Positions 22,956 through 34,779 of a stretch of DNA of 64,000 nt are shown piece by piece. The stretch lies in contig CM038465.1 in the NCBI GenBank assembly GCA_021464415.1, positions 26,360,990-26,424,989 on the forward strand, written 5' to 3'. Made by a program: the position numbers and the translations under genes. The stretch comes from Lonicera japonica. Taxonomy: Eukaryota; Streptophyta; Magnoliopsida; Dipsacales; Caprifoliaceae. The stretch's first letter is position 1. Each line of letters opens with the position of its first letter. The notes under the pieces are model-generated. The model saw only the letters and a program-made list of their open reading frames with translations. It made no database searches and was not told where the DNA came from.

Positions 22956-23800
22956 TCATTATTTGCTTGCCTTTCGCTATATCATACTGGTGTGTAGAAT
23001 TTTTAATTCTAAGCAATATTTTGTAAAGGCAGGAGATGTAAAAGATTAGTTACAGTAAAAAAGGAAGATTAACAAGAGTCCTTGCTTCTCCAATAACTAT
23101 GCTAAAAAATTATTGTTACCTCTTATTGCTTTTGTGATACACGTACATATAGTTTTCAACTTCAAATGCTTAACTAACTACCTAGAATAAAATACACCAT
23201 AGCACATTATAAGGTAGAAGAGAGAACAGCACACCCAATTTTTTATGTACATGATTTTCAATGATACATGTATATTGAGAGATTAAGCTTAATCAAATCA
23301 CCTTTAGACATTCCCTGTTCTTTGTATCTATCTAAGATATGACGAACAAATATACAAGTTTTTATGAGCATGAAACAACATTAATATAAGTTCGACTATA
23401 AGATTGTTGTTCATATCATTACAATCAAAAGAATTGTACTGAACAAGGAAATGTGGCAGGGGCCTAGCAATATATTACGACCTGTGCAATGAGCATATAT
23501 TCCTTCTAAGATTAACCATGAATTTTGCCAAATACACCAGAGCGTACAAACACAATCAAATTCATTTCCAAAAACAGAAGGTGTGCTTGTGTTCTCATAT
23601 ATATATATAATTGTTATTGATTCATACCTTTTTGCGAAAGATCACCCAATAAATGCGTACAAGAACGAAGAGAGGTTACTCAGGGTACTAGTGTAGCGTT
23701 GAATGAGTCACAATGACCTCATTCGTGTAGGCTTTGCTTGAGTTTTGGATTACATGTGCAAGTACATAAGATCTGTTCGGTCTGAAGGGCTTGTTGGTAG
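22956..23800. repeat. Segmental duplicate block, copy C
   Basis: Begins CTCATTATTTGCTTGCCTTT, matching the 3' flank of the plus-strand kinase gene at 11018, and runs collinear with copies A and B to about 23800. It shows the uninterrupted Helitron target (TATATATATAATTGTTATTG). No coding region. Confidence 0.6.
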
Positions 23801-24467
23801 AGTACGGTAATACCTGACGTTGAAGAAAGGAAAGATTCAACTCTGGAATCCAAGCTCTGTATCAATGGAATCCAAACTCTATGTCAGTGGAATCGAAGCT
23901 CTGCACAGTCATCGTTAACATGAAAAACAGAGCCACGTCAGAGGAAAATTATTCTTTCAGTAGAAGACTAATCTAAAAGAAAATGCATTAAATAAATGCG
24001 TGACTTATTTTTTTTGTTTTTCGGTTAATGATATTAACGTTTCACACTATGATTATAACACTTTGAAATCATCTTTAATAATATTTTATATGAATCTTTT
24101 GGCATATTTTTAATACATTACATACACTTTTTAAAATGTTAAAATACTTATACGGAATACTAATATTATTAATTTTTTATTCAAAAAGAAGGGCACTATT
24201 GCTGGGGTATTTTTTAAGCAAAATACTCGGATACTCAAGAAAAAATAAATTTAGTGTTTGTTATTAAAGAGAGTGAAACTTAAAAACTTCTGTAGAAAAA
24301 AAATATACTTAACAAGTGATAACAAAAATAAATACATATTTTTTCGAAAGTAAAATTTGCTTCGAAAAAACAAAAACAGATTTTGTCAGCTCGATTTCAA
24401 ACTGAAGTTTGTGGGTTTTTCTTATCCTTCTTCTTTAGTTAATGGGCCCTTGCTTTTAGTAATATTG
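23801..24467. other. AT-rich spacer, no gene seen
   Basis: Contains a short threefold repeat (GGAATC(C/G)AAGCTCTG variants) at 23838-23905; otherwise nothing recognisable. Confidence 0.45.
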
Positions 24468-25090
24468 TTAATTATAGGGGGTGCTATTGACACACACCAA
24501 AACACTCATTAACACTCCGTCAGATTTACTCGGCCCTTAGAAATCGAGTATATGTGTACATACTCGGTGTCTAGGGACTGAACCATTTTTGAGTAAATAA
24601 AATTACACTGGCTCGGCCCTTAAGGTCCGAGTATGTGCGCATATATTCGGTCCTTAAGGGCTGAGCCAATGTGCACATACTCGATCCTTAAGGGCCGAAC
24701 CAATTTGGAGTGTTAAAGAGTGTTTTGGTGCATGTCAATAGTAATCCCTTAATTATAAACCGGCCTTATACATATTAGTTTGGTAGTGGGGCTTGTGTCT
24801 CTGCACAGCCTAGACAGCTACATAGCTTGTATTTCTATAAAAAATACTAAAAAAGTAAAGTAATTCAAAAACACAATTTAAAAGTGATTTTCAACTAATT
24901 AAGATCTTTTATTGCTTTGGTTGATATTCATTTAGATTACAACATTTGATATACTTTGTGGATCATATAGCATTTCACATATTTTAACTCCTAATTGGAG
25001 TTTGCACTCCAAATTTTAATTTGTGAAATCATATCCAGCCCAATGAACATTTGCACTAAAGATTGGATGACAGAGTGATGAATAAAAACA
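24440..25090. repeat. Duplicated block, copy 1 (contains the MITE)
   Basis: Outside the MITE this block matches 27955-28260: AATATTGTTAATTA, AACCGGCC, ACATATTAGTTT, AAAACACAATTTAAAA, TTGATATTCATTT and TTTGCACTAAAGA in the same order. Confidence 0.6.
24477..24748. mobile_element. MULE-like MITE with 9-bp target duplication
   Basis: A 272-base element flanked by identical TTAATTATA (24468-24476 and 24749-24757). Inverted ends are GGGGGTGCTATTGACACACA (first 20 bases approximately) and GGGATTACTATTGACATGCA. The interior is made of CTCGG(C/T)CCTTAAGG-(G/T)CCGAG palindromes like those in the 14181-15279 element. A paralogous block at about 27985 shows the site empty (GTTAATTATTAACCGG). Confidence 0.78.
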
Positions 25091-25759
25091 ATTAGTTGAA
25101 AGTTATTTTTAAGTTGTACTTTTGAATTATTTTTTTCCTTTTAGGGCTCACTAGCATTATCCTTTTAATTTCTTTGAGTTTCCACCTCACAATTTGTGCA
25201 TTTGATATTATTTTCTTGACTAAAACGTCCTCGTGGCTTCTCACGTAATATTTTAGTTTCTATTTGTGTTTGCACTCCTTACATCAAAAGTAATACACAA
25301 GGTCTTAATTGCTACCTTAAAACAAGGAATTGCGAGCACTAGCTTTTTACTGAAATATGTCATATTTATGCATATGTTCATGGATAATAAACTTGTAATA
25401 TTTGCTAATTTCTTACATGTTTTTTTTAACAATTATGATGCGAGTTTAAGTTTCTTGACCTTAAATAAACTAGGGTCATTAATTATAACCCTATTTGGCT
25501 ATTTTCTTATTGGCCAAAAGATTCACGTCAATGTCAAATCAACAAATATTAATTTTATCAACATTATAAAAATAAAATAAAATCAGATATGTCCAGATTT
25601 GTTAAATTTGTCGGTTTTCTTTCTCTTCATTTGTAAGAGTTTTTGTCCTCCCTAGCTCCTTTAGGGTGTGAAGGTATTTGTAGAGTAGCACCGATCAGAG
25701 AAGAAGCGAGTAGGTTGACACTTGACTACACAAATATAATTCAAGATTACAAAGATTTA

Positions 25760-26125
25760 GAGTAAACAACTCAAATGACCACTAAATTTTCTATCAAATA
25801 CCATTTTGACCATCAAACTTTAAAAATAACCACTTTGATCATCCAATTTTGGAGTGAGTACCACATTGGCCATTCTTTCTAATTTAGACTGCTAAATTGA
25901 ACGGAATGAAAACATGTGCAAGGTCGATTTGTTACAACATGACCAAAATGACCTTATACAAAGTCAAGTGCCATGCAAATGCATCAAATTTAATATCCAA
26001 ATTGAGCAAAATGGTCAAAGTGATGCTTATTCCAAAATTGGATGGACAAAGTAGTTCGTTTTAAAATTTGATGGTCAAAGTAGTACTAGATTAAAAAGTT
26101 TAGTGACCATTTGGACTATTTACTC
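25760..26125. mobile_element. MULE-like MITE
   Basis: A 366-base element flanked by identical AAAGATTTA (25751-25759, 26126-26134), a 9-bp duplication typical of Mutator-like elements. Inverted ends read GAGTAAACAACTCAAATGAC and GAGTAAATAGTCCAAATGGT. No coding region. Confidence 0.75.
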
Positions 26126-26134
26126 AAAGATTTA

Positions 26135-27570
26135 TATTGCTCTTATGAGAAAGGGGAGTTATCCTCTCGGAGAAGTGGAGGACTATTTAAATGTGAAACG
26201 GACAAAAAGACTAAGAAAAATGGAAAAACTTACTTTTCACCTTTGGATCTCTTCAAACTATTTTCAGCCATACGATCCTTAAATTTAGTAGGCCTCTCAA
26301 TATTTAGACTTGTATGATTTGTATTATACATTTTCATTTTTGAATTCTTTACCTTTCCATGTTTTCTCCTTTCCTTCTGTTGTAATAAGAATTTGTTGTA
26401 AATGAAACGTGTACCTTAGAAAGCAAGCTTGAGAAATGAGCACCTTGTGTGAATACTTGTATTTTTGTTGAAATTCCGAACAAACTCCTCAATCAAATCC
26501 CGAGTTTTGGGAGTAAGGCTCAAACATGAGCACTTTGTGTGAATACTCGTACTTAAATCGCTTGAGTTTAAGCCAAATTTTGTATAACAAACAGATCTAA
26601 ATTAGGAGGAATTTAGCTTGTCAAAAGGCCTCAATATGATGAAGGCAAAACATTTATTTTTACAAATTGATTTTTCTTGCTTTGTCGTTTATTTACGGAT
26701 ATTAGCTATGGACACTACAAATATTTTTGTATTCCAGTTTTTTGAAAAATGTTGTAGCTTAAGAGTACATGTTAAACATGCATATTATGAATAGAAATAA
26801 TAACTTTCTATGTGAGAATCCATGCCTTATTTAAAGTGTATTTAAGCTTTGTTCTTTCTATAAATAGTTGGTTAATATGACCGCTAAAGACACTCATTAA
26901 TATGACTCAAGTAAGTATCACAAAATTATGATCTTAAAAGAGACTTAAAATTTGTTGACCTCCTAAAATAAGGTTTAACACGATCTTCTATTATAATTAC
27001 TTAATTTATTAAATAAAACGGACCTACAATCGTTATTCATTCATGTACTTACTATTGTAACTAATGATAGTAGAGGGCCATTTTAACCTTCATTTTAATA
27101 GGGTCAATAAATCAGCTCTATGCAAAGTTGGATTGTTAGTTTTATTACTTTATTTTAATACCAAAATTATTTATTAGAAAAATAAAATTAAATATGGAAG
27201 TCAAATTTGTCCCCTTTTTGTTTTTTTGAAAAATAGTTGTAGTAGTACTAGTTACATTGCACGTACCCACTTTGGTGTGAGATTAAAATCATGGTCGACT
27301 TGCTTGTATTTGCTCTTTCATGTTTTATATTTTTAAAGAAAATTTAAGTGTTAAAAGCAAACCTACAGAGAAATATTAAAAAACAAATGTGGATTTACAA
27401 AGCGAAATATTATTTACAAGAAATTAAGCATAAAAGGGACTAAACCAAATATAACTAAATAAAATAAAATTAAAGATAGAAACCGGACTATATAAGACAA
27501 TCCATCCAAGAATACTAAACAAAAAATTATCTTGACTCTACTTTTTGCTTTTAATGGACTTGACTCTACT
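26135..27570. other. AT-rich spacer, no gene seen
   Basis: Short frames only. A two-fold repeat TGAGCAC(C/T)TTGTGTGAATACT(T/C) occurs at 26437 and 26527. Nothing else recognised. Confidence 0.45.
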
Positions 27571-27906
27571 TTTAAATCAATGGACCTACAATACTTGAAC
27601 TGCATTATCTAATCGTTTTACAAAGAAAAACCGATAAAATGTACAACTATGCCTACCCAAAAAATAATTCATGTCGATAATGACTTTGCGGATGATTTTT
27701 TATCCCCTTCCTAATCATAACGATAGTCCATAGAGAAAATCAATGGACATACAATAATTAAACCGCATTACCTAGTTGTTTTATAAAAGAAAAAGATAAA
27801 ATGTAAAACTATGTCCGCCCCAAAAAATAATTCATGTGGATAATGACTTTGGGAACTATTTTTTCTCCCCTTCCTAATCTGTAATCATAACCATTGTCCA
27901 TAGAGA
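27571..27906 (+). repeat. Two-copy tandem repeat, about 165 bp
   Basis: Units at about 27571-27738 and 27743-27906 share AATGGAC(C/A)TACAATA, CCGATAAAATGT/AAGATAAAATGT, AAAAAATAATTCATGT and CCCCTTCCTAAT; moderately diverged. Confidence 0.65.
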
Positions 27907-27954
27907 CACTACATGTTATACAATAATTTTTCATTAAGAGTAATGACTTAAGTT

Positions 27955-28260
27955 TCTTTTTTTTTACTCCCTTTAGTTTTACAAATATTGTTAATTATTA
28001 ACCGGCCCTAAAGAACACATACATATTAGTTTAGTGGGGGCCTTGTATTCCTGTAAAAACACAATTTAAAAAAGATTTTCAACTAAATAATATCATTTAT
28101 CACTCTTAGTTGATATTCATTTGGCTTACAACTTTTGGTATACTTTTTGGATTACATGGCATTTCTCATATTTTAACGTTTTCACTCCGCATTTTAATTT
28201 GATAAATGATATACAGCCCAATAAATATTTGCACTAAAGAGTGGAAAAAAAGAATGATGA
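27955..28260. repeat. Duplicated block, copy 2 (empty MITE site)
   Basis: Paralogue of 24440-25090 without the MITE. It runs up to the 3' end of the LINE remnant. Confidence 0.6.
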
Positions 28261-28275
28261 ATAACTGTGAATTTG

Positions 28276-29596
28276 TTTTTTTTTTTTGGGACAACAAAAA
28301 CCAGAACAACAACTACCTCAATCTCTCTAACATATGCCTAATAGAGGGAGGAACAGCAGAAACCCAGTTACACGGGAGAGAATCACGCAACACTGCCTGA
28401 ACAATACTATTGGCTACAACATTTTGATCTCTCTTAACAAAAATAAACTTGAAATCAAAAGCTACCGCAAAACGTTGAATATAAACGACTAAAGCTTCAG
28501 TCACCCAAGGAGGATCAAGGTCAAAAGAAACCAAGGAGATCACAAACTTCAAATCACTGCAAATAACTAACCAGAAATGTTCCTACATGCTTCTTTGATA
28601 GTTATAGCTTCAACCAATAGAGCCAACGATGATGCAACTTTCTTAGCACCTCCATCGCTTAAACGAAGAGCTTTATCAAACAACACACATGTTGCAGCTG
28701 CTTTACCTGAAGCGGCTTCAAAAGCACCATCACACACAAAGAAAAAACATGATGGGCTCGCATTAGAAACAACATTCCAACTAGGAGTAGGATGCTCAGG
28801 ACCAGCCGTCTGGGGAAGAACATGATTGGACGAAACTTCAATATATGAAATCAAATTTTCGGCAGAAAGAACAACCAGAGGCGAAGAGTGCTGCACATCT
28901 TCAAAAACCAGTGCGTTTCTAGCTTTTCAAAGGCTCCAACCAATAATGATGACCCAATCAAAATGATCACCACCATTATTGATAAAGTCATATGTCCATT
29001 TGATAGCTGAGAGTACACTATTAAAAGAGGAACTGTTTATGGCATCAAATTCCTTCCAGACTTCCAAAGCAAACCTGCACCAAAAGATGATATGCTCCAC
29101 TGCTTCAATCTCGATATTACACCGAGAACACAATGGATTCAAATTGCATTTTCATCTCCATAAATTATCCTTTGAAGCAACACACACACACTCTCCACCA
29201 AAACATTGTAATTTTCGGAGGAACGTTCACTTGCCAAATAGCCTTCCACACAGCCTTTGAAGGGTGGTGAAACGACGACGCCGAGCTAGATGAATTTGAC
29301 CTTTTAGACTTCAATGCTTCTAGATAAGCAGATTTAACACTGAACTTTCCAAACGAAGAAAAATGCCAAACCCATTTATCCTTCCCTTCGGTAAATGCAA
29401 TCGGAATACTTTCAATGATTTTGGTTTCTTTGCTGCTAAACAACTAGTTGATTAATCGAGAATTCCACCCATGATTGTTGGGCTGACGCAACTCATTAAC
29501 ATAAACCAATTCACAACCCAAAGGTTTAGGAGATGAAACAAGAAGAGAAGAACTCGAAGGTAACGAAGGATCACCTCAAATTTTCACCTCCTTGCT
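28276..29596 (-). pseudogene. L1-type LINE remnant, 3' part
   Basis: On the minus strand three open pieces in order match the C-terminal end of plant non-LTR reverse-transcriptase proteins. These are a zf-RVT domain (29443-28930; VWKAIWQVNVPPKITMFWWR, then CSRC..VEHIIFWC), and an RNase H-like RVT_3 domain (28896-28310; VCDGAFEAA near its start, FVKRDQNVVANS near its end). Stops and frame changes separate the pieces, so it is dead. A 12-base poly-T on + (28276-28287) is the poly(A) tail of the minus-strand element. The 5' part is missing; the copia LTR begins at 29597. Confidence 0.8.
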
Positions 29597-29879
29597 TGAG
29601 ACAATATTCCATCTAACTCATTTCTTCAAAAGGTCCCTCCCTTCAAAACACAAAATGGAAGAGTACTCAACAATTCTGGGAATAGCTTACTTCCTATTGA
29701 TCAAACTAGGTTTATAAATAGCCTTTTACAATCATAATAGAATGAGAAAAACTAGCTCATGTTTACAACTAATTAACATGATAAGTGCAACTAACTGAAA
29801 TCCTAAATACTAGGGCTTTATTCAAACTGAATGCAAAATCCTAACTGAAATCTTAACAGAAACCTAAATTTTCTCTACA
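29597..29879 (-). mobile_element. 3' LTR of a copia element
   Basis: On the minus strand it begins TGTAGAGAAAATTTAGG (29879), directly after the purine tract ACAGGAGGGAA (29890-29880), and I place its end at TGTCTCA (29597), giving TG...CA and 283 bases. A TATA-like TTTATAAACC lies inside on the minus strand. The left boundary is an estimate; the right one is firm. Confidence 0.6.
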
Positions 29880-30364
29880 TTCCCTCCTGTAAACTAGTTC
29901 CCAGCTGCAACTAGTTTAATTCAGGGACTTGGCAAACTCCCAACTGACTCTGAAACCTTTGAAACACATCCAATGTGAGGGGCTTTGTCATCACATCTGC
30001 CTGCTGATCTTGTGTTCCACAATAAACCAACTCAAACTACTCCTTCTCATGTGAGATCACAAAGAAAATGAAAGCGCACATCAATGTGCTTACTTCGACC
30101 ATGTAACACAAGGTTTTTTGATAGTTTAATTGTGGAACTATTATCACAAAGGATTGTAGTACACTTACTTTGCTCCAGACTTAGTTTCTCAAGTATCCTC
30201 TTTATCCAAATAGTTTGGCTAGCACAAGCAGCTGCAGCCACAAACTCTGCTTCGGTGGTTAAAAGTTCGACTATAGGTTGTTTTCTTGAGGACCAGGAAA
30301 TTGCTCCATATCCCAACATGAAGACATAGCCTGCTGTGCTTTTTCTGTCTTCTAGATCAGTTGC
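29880..30364 (-). pseudogene. copia RNase H C-terminal part
   Basis: Minus-strand coding remnant of Ty1/copia pol (Tork/Tnt1-like by motif). It reads DLEDRKSTAGYVF then SRKQPIVELLTTEAE, HGRSKHIDVRFHF. A stop follows at 30047, after which a shifted frame still shows the family tail (DQQADVMTKPL). It continues the copia fragment that resumes at 49261; the TAT element lies between. Confidence 0.85.
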
Positions 30365-30497
30365 TGTAGACACCCCGATCCGTGACCCCCGCAAGAACCC
30401 TAACGACCTTCGAGAACTGCTGTTTCTGGAGTCCGGGACCCACCCGAAACTGCCCCGGGAGCGTTTGTTGGCCAAACAAACCTGTTTTTAAGGGAAA

Positions 30498-30802
30498 TGT
30501 CGCACGACATTCAAGTATGTCGCACGACAAATGCCTTTTTGGGGGACATGTCGCGCGACAAACACCCCACCACGTAATCATTAAAGTAAATGTCGCGCGA
30601 CAGTCAAGATTGTCGCGCGACATGCAGCCAAATGTCGCGCGACATATGCCCCACCACATCATCATTAAAAAACATGTCGCACGACATGCGCCCCACCATT
30701 TCATCATTAAAGTAAATGTCGCGCGACAGTCAAGTTTGTCGCGCGACAATCCTACCTTTTGGGGAACATGTCGCGCGACATACAGCCAAATGTCGCGCAA
30801 CA
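30498..30802 (+). promoter_or_regulatory. Palindrome array in 5' LTR promoter (11 sites)
   Basis: Sites start at 30498, 30518, 30549, 30591, 30611, 30633, 30675, 30718, 30738, 30769 and 30791. Consensus TGTCGCGCGACA, a perfect 12-bp palindrome with three CpGs. Variants read TGTCGCACGACA (three) and TGTCGCGCAACA (last), each one CG-to-CA step away. Three pairs are spaced exactly 20 bases start to start, two more 22, about two helical turns. The last site ends 15 bases before the TATA box. Confidence 0.85.
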
Positions 30803-30817
30803 TACACCTTTTCAGCA

Positions 30818-30827
30818 CTATAAATAG
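30818..30827 (+). promoter_or_regulatory. 5' LTR TATA box
   Basis: CTATAAATAG, about 450 bases into the LTR, the expected place for the U3/R promoter; the same sequence is kept in the 3' LTR at about 47964. Confidence 0.7.
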
Positions 30828-32142
30828 GCCAACACCTCCCAAGGTTTAAAGACACCAACAGCAGAGCAAAAAACAGCAGTCTTAGAGCAGAGTTGCGGGT
30901 TTATGATCTGATTTTCTGACCTTTCGTCAAGTATTTTATATTATCGTCTTATTTTTGAAGAATTATCGAATCTATTCTCGACACTCGACGTGTCCAGTCT
31001 CGGGAATCGAATTCTCGGAAATATCTGAAGAAGGAGAAGATTATTATCGCCGGAGATCTCTCTGCCGTATTATATTCTCTTTCTTATTATTATTCTCGTC
31101 AGGAAGGTAAATAAAGTTTCTTCTAGTAATTAAATTAGATATTTGACCTGACCGGGAAGGTAAATAAAGGTCGATCCCCGCGACCTGACCGGGCAGGTCG
31201 ATCCCCGTTCTAGTAAGCGAAGTGGCAATATGGTTGTGCTAGGTTTCTAACGCGCTGGAAAATCAGGTTTGTCTGTATACTTTATTTCTGTTGTTTTGTC
31301 CACGTTTTATTTGAATAAACTTATTGCCAAGTAATAAATAGTCTACCATCTTCAGAATAAAAGACCCTGATAAAACCATTTGTAAAACCAGAAGAGTAAG
31401 TAGATTATCGTCCGGATAAAATTCTGTTTTCAAAACCCGGACTGATAAAACTTATCTAGGAATTAAAATCAACATATCCTGTCTTCTCTATAGACTGTGA
31501 CGTGTCTAATAATTCTCCTCAAAGAGTTCTGATTCCACATTAAATTAGTTCCAATACAAGATCCGAACTTTTACAAAAGTAATCACAACACGAGAAAACC
31601 GTCATTCTCTGAGGAAATAATACGGGACACTCTTTCAAAATAAAAGGTTCTTTTATCATTTGTATTTACATCTTTCAATAATAAAAACATCGGATCTCGG
31701 AACACAAAGGTTTCTACCCCTTTCCCGTTTTCCCCCAAAAATTAGGGTTTTCATTTAAAAAAAAGTAGACTGTCAGTAAAAGCATCCAAGTTTTTCAACA
31801 TAGAATAAACATATAAGACCACTAGAGACCGAAAGGGCGGAATGGGTGCTTAACACCTTCCCAAACCGTAATATAGTTCCCGAACCCTATAGAATCCTGG
31901 TTTCGTAGACAAACGTGTAAAGAAAGGCTTATATGTAGCCTTTTCTCTTACACGACCCCTTTTGTCCGTTTTCTCGTAAAACGTACTGGCGACTCTGAGC
32001 GAATCCCTTTGCATCTAGAATAGACGTAGGGACACCCGATATGAATCACTCTAGCAAATGGAACGACGGAATCCGTTCCGACGTTTCAGACGCCCAGCGA
32101 ACGGGGACGAGACCCGGGGGTCGCATTTGCGGATTCTCACAG

Positions 32143-32160
32143 TGGTGACTCTGCTGGGGA
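32143..32160 (+). other. Primer-binding site
   Basis: TGGTGACTCTGCTGGGGA, one base after the 5' LTR end. It starts TGG, complementary to a tRNA CCA end; I do not assign the tRNA. Confidence 0.7.
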
Positions 32161-33279
32161 CATGAGAACTAGGCTCTTATATGTGGACTTTTTGTTTATT
32201 GAATATGTTGATATGCATGCTTTTACTGCTTTCCCTACTTGCCCCCCAACGTGGTGCCTGGATTTTATTGTTGACCTGACCTAGAGGCGCATTAGAGTCC
32301 ATTCATTGACATAGACATATGTTTAGGTTTTCCCCTTTTCTGTTATATATGATTGTAAAGAAATATCTTTTTAAATAAAAATGGCGTTTTCAAAATACAC
32401 CTCGAAGATAAGATATTTGCAATTGACCTTTTGAAAAATCTTGTTTTGCACGCACTTTTACAAATCATGCATTGGTTCTACGAGTGTGAATTTACCCCGA
32501 ACCCTCGGAAGTATTATAAGTGAGTAGGGAGTTGGCTCGCTTGGGCCAACATAAACCGAAAGCATTTACTTCCACTCTCCTTGGCCAAGTACGCCCCCGA
32601 GGTATATCGAGTGACGAGAACACTCACGTACCTAGGAAGTATATCAAAAGATTCTTGCACGTACCCACCCCTGGGTATATCGCGAGGTCTTGCCAAATAG
32701 GAGGGAGCCTGAAAACCTTCACCTTGCATTACACCTGCGCTGCATATTGGAAGAGTCAAGATAGAACACTCTTATATTTTTTTATCAACCGTGAGGATTT
32801 TGTACCACATAGGGCCTTGTCATATATATCTCCCCCAGATATTGGCAAGTACGGCCGGAGGCTGACCAACCTCCGTCGTAGAAACTTACATCGAGGTTAA
32901 ACTCGTTGTGACTTTCCCCGGTACATCTCCCATGAAAAGCAACTCAAGAGGAGAGATATTCCCAATTTTCATAAAATAAAAAAATGTGTTTTTCAAAATT
33001 CGGGACGAGTAGGATAACCCAAGGAGCACTTCGCTGCCTATCCTAAAACTCCCACCGGGAATTCGCTCAAGTTGTTGTTGACGTGTCTTTATAAAACACC
33101 CGAAACTTGGTTATCATTGTTTTTCTTTTCCCGTGGTTCTTTTGGCAAAATGGGTCACATCATAGTCTTCCTTCATCTTCGCCCTTGGTTCCATCTACAG
33201 TCATCGTACGGCAACAGTCTGGAAGGTTGGGCCGGTCGGGATCACACCGGAAGATTAGTAAGACCGAGCACACCGGAAA
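32161..33279 (+). other. Leader of the TAT element
   Basis: Untranslated region between the primer-binding site and the first gag-like ATG at 33280. No conserved domain; the frames in it overlap on both strands and are not convincing. Confidence 0.55.
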
Positions 33280-34779
33280 TGGCTGATAGACGCGAGAATC
33301 CAGAGACAGATCAGAGCCTAGCCGAGGATTCTGCACCACAGCCAGATTTAGCCGAAATGTATCGTTTACTGAGGACCGTCAGCATAAGTCTAGCAAACCT
33401 CACGAATGAGCAACAGAGTACCCGGGTTCGAGTAGAAGAGTTGTCAGCCGGGCGGGTCGCGCCACCAGGGTTTGAACGACTACCACCGAATCGAGATCAA
33501 GGGTAGTCGTCGCAAGTACTTCCCCCAGTTCAAGGAACCAATCCACCTCAAACGAGTCCAGTCACCACAGGTCCCGTTCAAGCAGATCCTAACAACCCGA
33601 ATCAGTGGACCCCAGATTTAGGCCCTACCTATCAGCAACCAGAGCCACCCATCGTCTGGCCACAACCCCAACCGGGCATTGATCCTCAATACCAGCCATG
33701 GCCACAAGTTCTCGCAAGGCCTATTCCACCTCCGATCCCAGTAGCCCCTCCTCATGAATACCCGGACATCAATCGACTTTGGGCAGTGTATGCGAAATCG
33801 GTTATAGCTCGGGAACAGCCCGATGAGGTGTCAAGAGAGAGTGAAGAAATGAAGAAAACTGAAAGAGCAGATGAGGGTTTTGCAAAGGGGGGTTTCTCTA
33901 ATAAAAGGGGCAGACGAGATCACAGATATGAATGCATTCTCCCTTTATCCAGAAGCCAGACTACCTCAGGGATTCAAGCTTCCTTCCATCACCAAATTTA
34001 CAGGGACCACGCCCCCGAAAACTCACCTCCAATCATACATCAGATCCATGCAAGTGTCGGGTTGTGGAGAACCGGAATTAGCTCAGGCCTTTCACATGAC
34101 TCTCACGGGGGCCACCCTGAGATGGTTTTTTGATCTCGAGAGACACCACACGAAGACTTGGGGAGATATTGTCAAAGAGTTCATGAATAAATATGGGTCC
34201 AATGAAGATTTGGAAATTACTCGCAAGCACCTGGAAATGACCAAGCAAGGCGAGAAAGAAAGTTTCAGCGATTTCGTCACACGCTGGAGAGAGATGGCCT
34301 CCCAAATGTCCAAACGGCCTGATGAAGAAGAACAGTTGGAAATCATACAGAGGAATTTTACTCCAGCAGTATTAAGTTGTATGGGAAAGCACGTATTCCC
34401 ACATTTCAGGGCCTTGTTAAGCATGGGGTCACAAGTGGAAGAAGAGTTGGCTAAGAAAGCCGAGAATGATACCAAGAAAGCCTCATACGTAGGAAGAAAG
34501 ATGGCCACTCCAACTGTTAACCAAATAGGCTCATACCCGTATCAACAAAATCCGTTTCAGCAGCCACAACAAGCATCTTCGATGAATTGGCCCGCACAAG
34601 GAGATTCTTCGAGCACTGAAGTTAGGAAAAAAAGGAATTTCTGTACTATTCCCACTTCCCTAGTCAAAAGCTTGGAATTACTCCGAAAAGCTGGACTGAT
34701 CACCCCGCTCAACCCACGTCCTCCACCGAGTCCTATTCCCGTTACTTGGAGAATGAATGAAAACTGTGCATACCATTAA
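33280..34779 (+). pseudogene. gag of the TAT element (broken)
   Basis: Capsid-type protein that would package element RNA. It starts MADRRENPETD at 33280, then a Pro/Gln-rich stretch, then the retrotransposon gag domain (about 33960-34400) with LRWFFDLERHHTKTWGDI and FSDFVTRWREMASQM, and a zinc-knuckle start CAYH near the end. Breaks: TAG at 33504-33506, a frame change between about 33840 and 33920, and TAA at 34777-34779 inside the knuckle (the frame continues with GHDTERC). Confidence 0.85.

Larger units (their letters stand above)
30365..32141 (+). repeat. 5' LTR of the TAT element
   Basis: 1,777 bases, TGTAGACACC..TTCTCACA. The U3 part holds 11 TGTCGCGCGACA-type palindromes, followed by a TATA box CTATAAATAG at 30818. 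It is 41 bases longer than the 3' LTR, fully explained by a 22-base palindrome unit and a 27-base GACCTGACCGGG repeat present only here, and an 8-base repeat present only in the 3' copy. Confidence 0.93.

Noticed and set aside
30498..30802. CRISPR-like array from evenly spaced short repeats
   Set aside because: The repeats are 12-bp palindromes with uneven, mutually similar spacers in a plant LTR; no CRISPR biology applies.
30357..30849. Open frames of 155-161 codons on both strands of the 5' LTR
   Set aside because: They arise from the palindrome array, recur in the 3' LTR, and encode repeats of the palindrome only.
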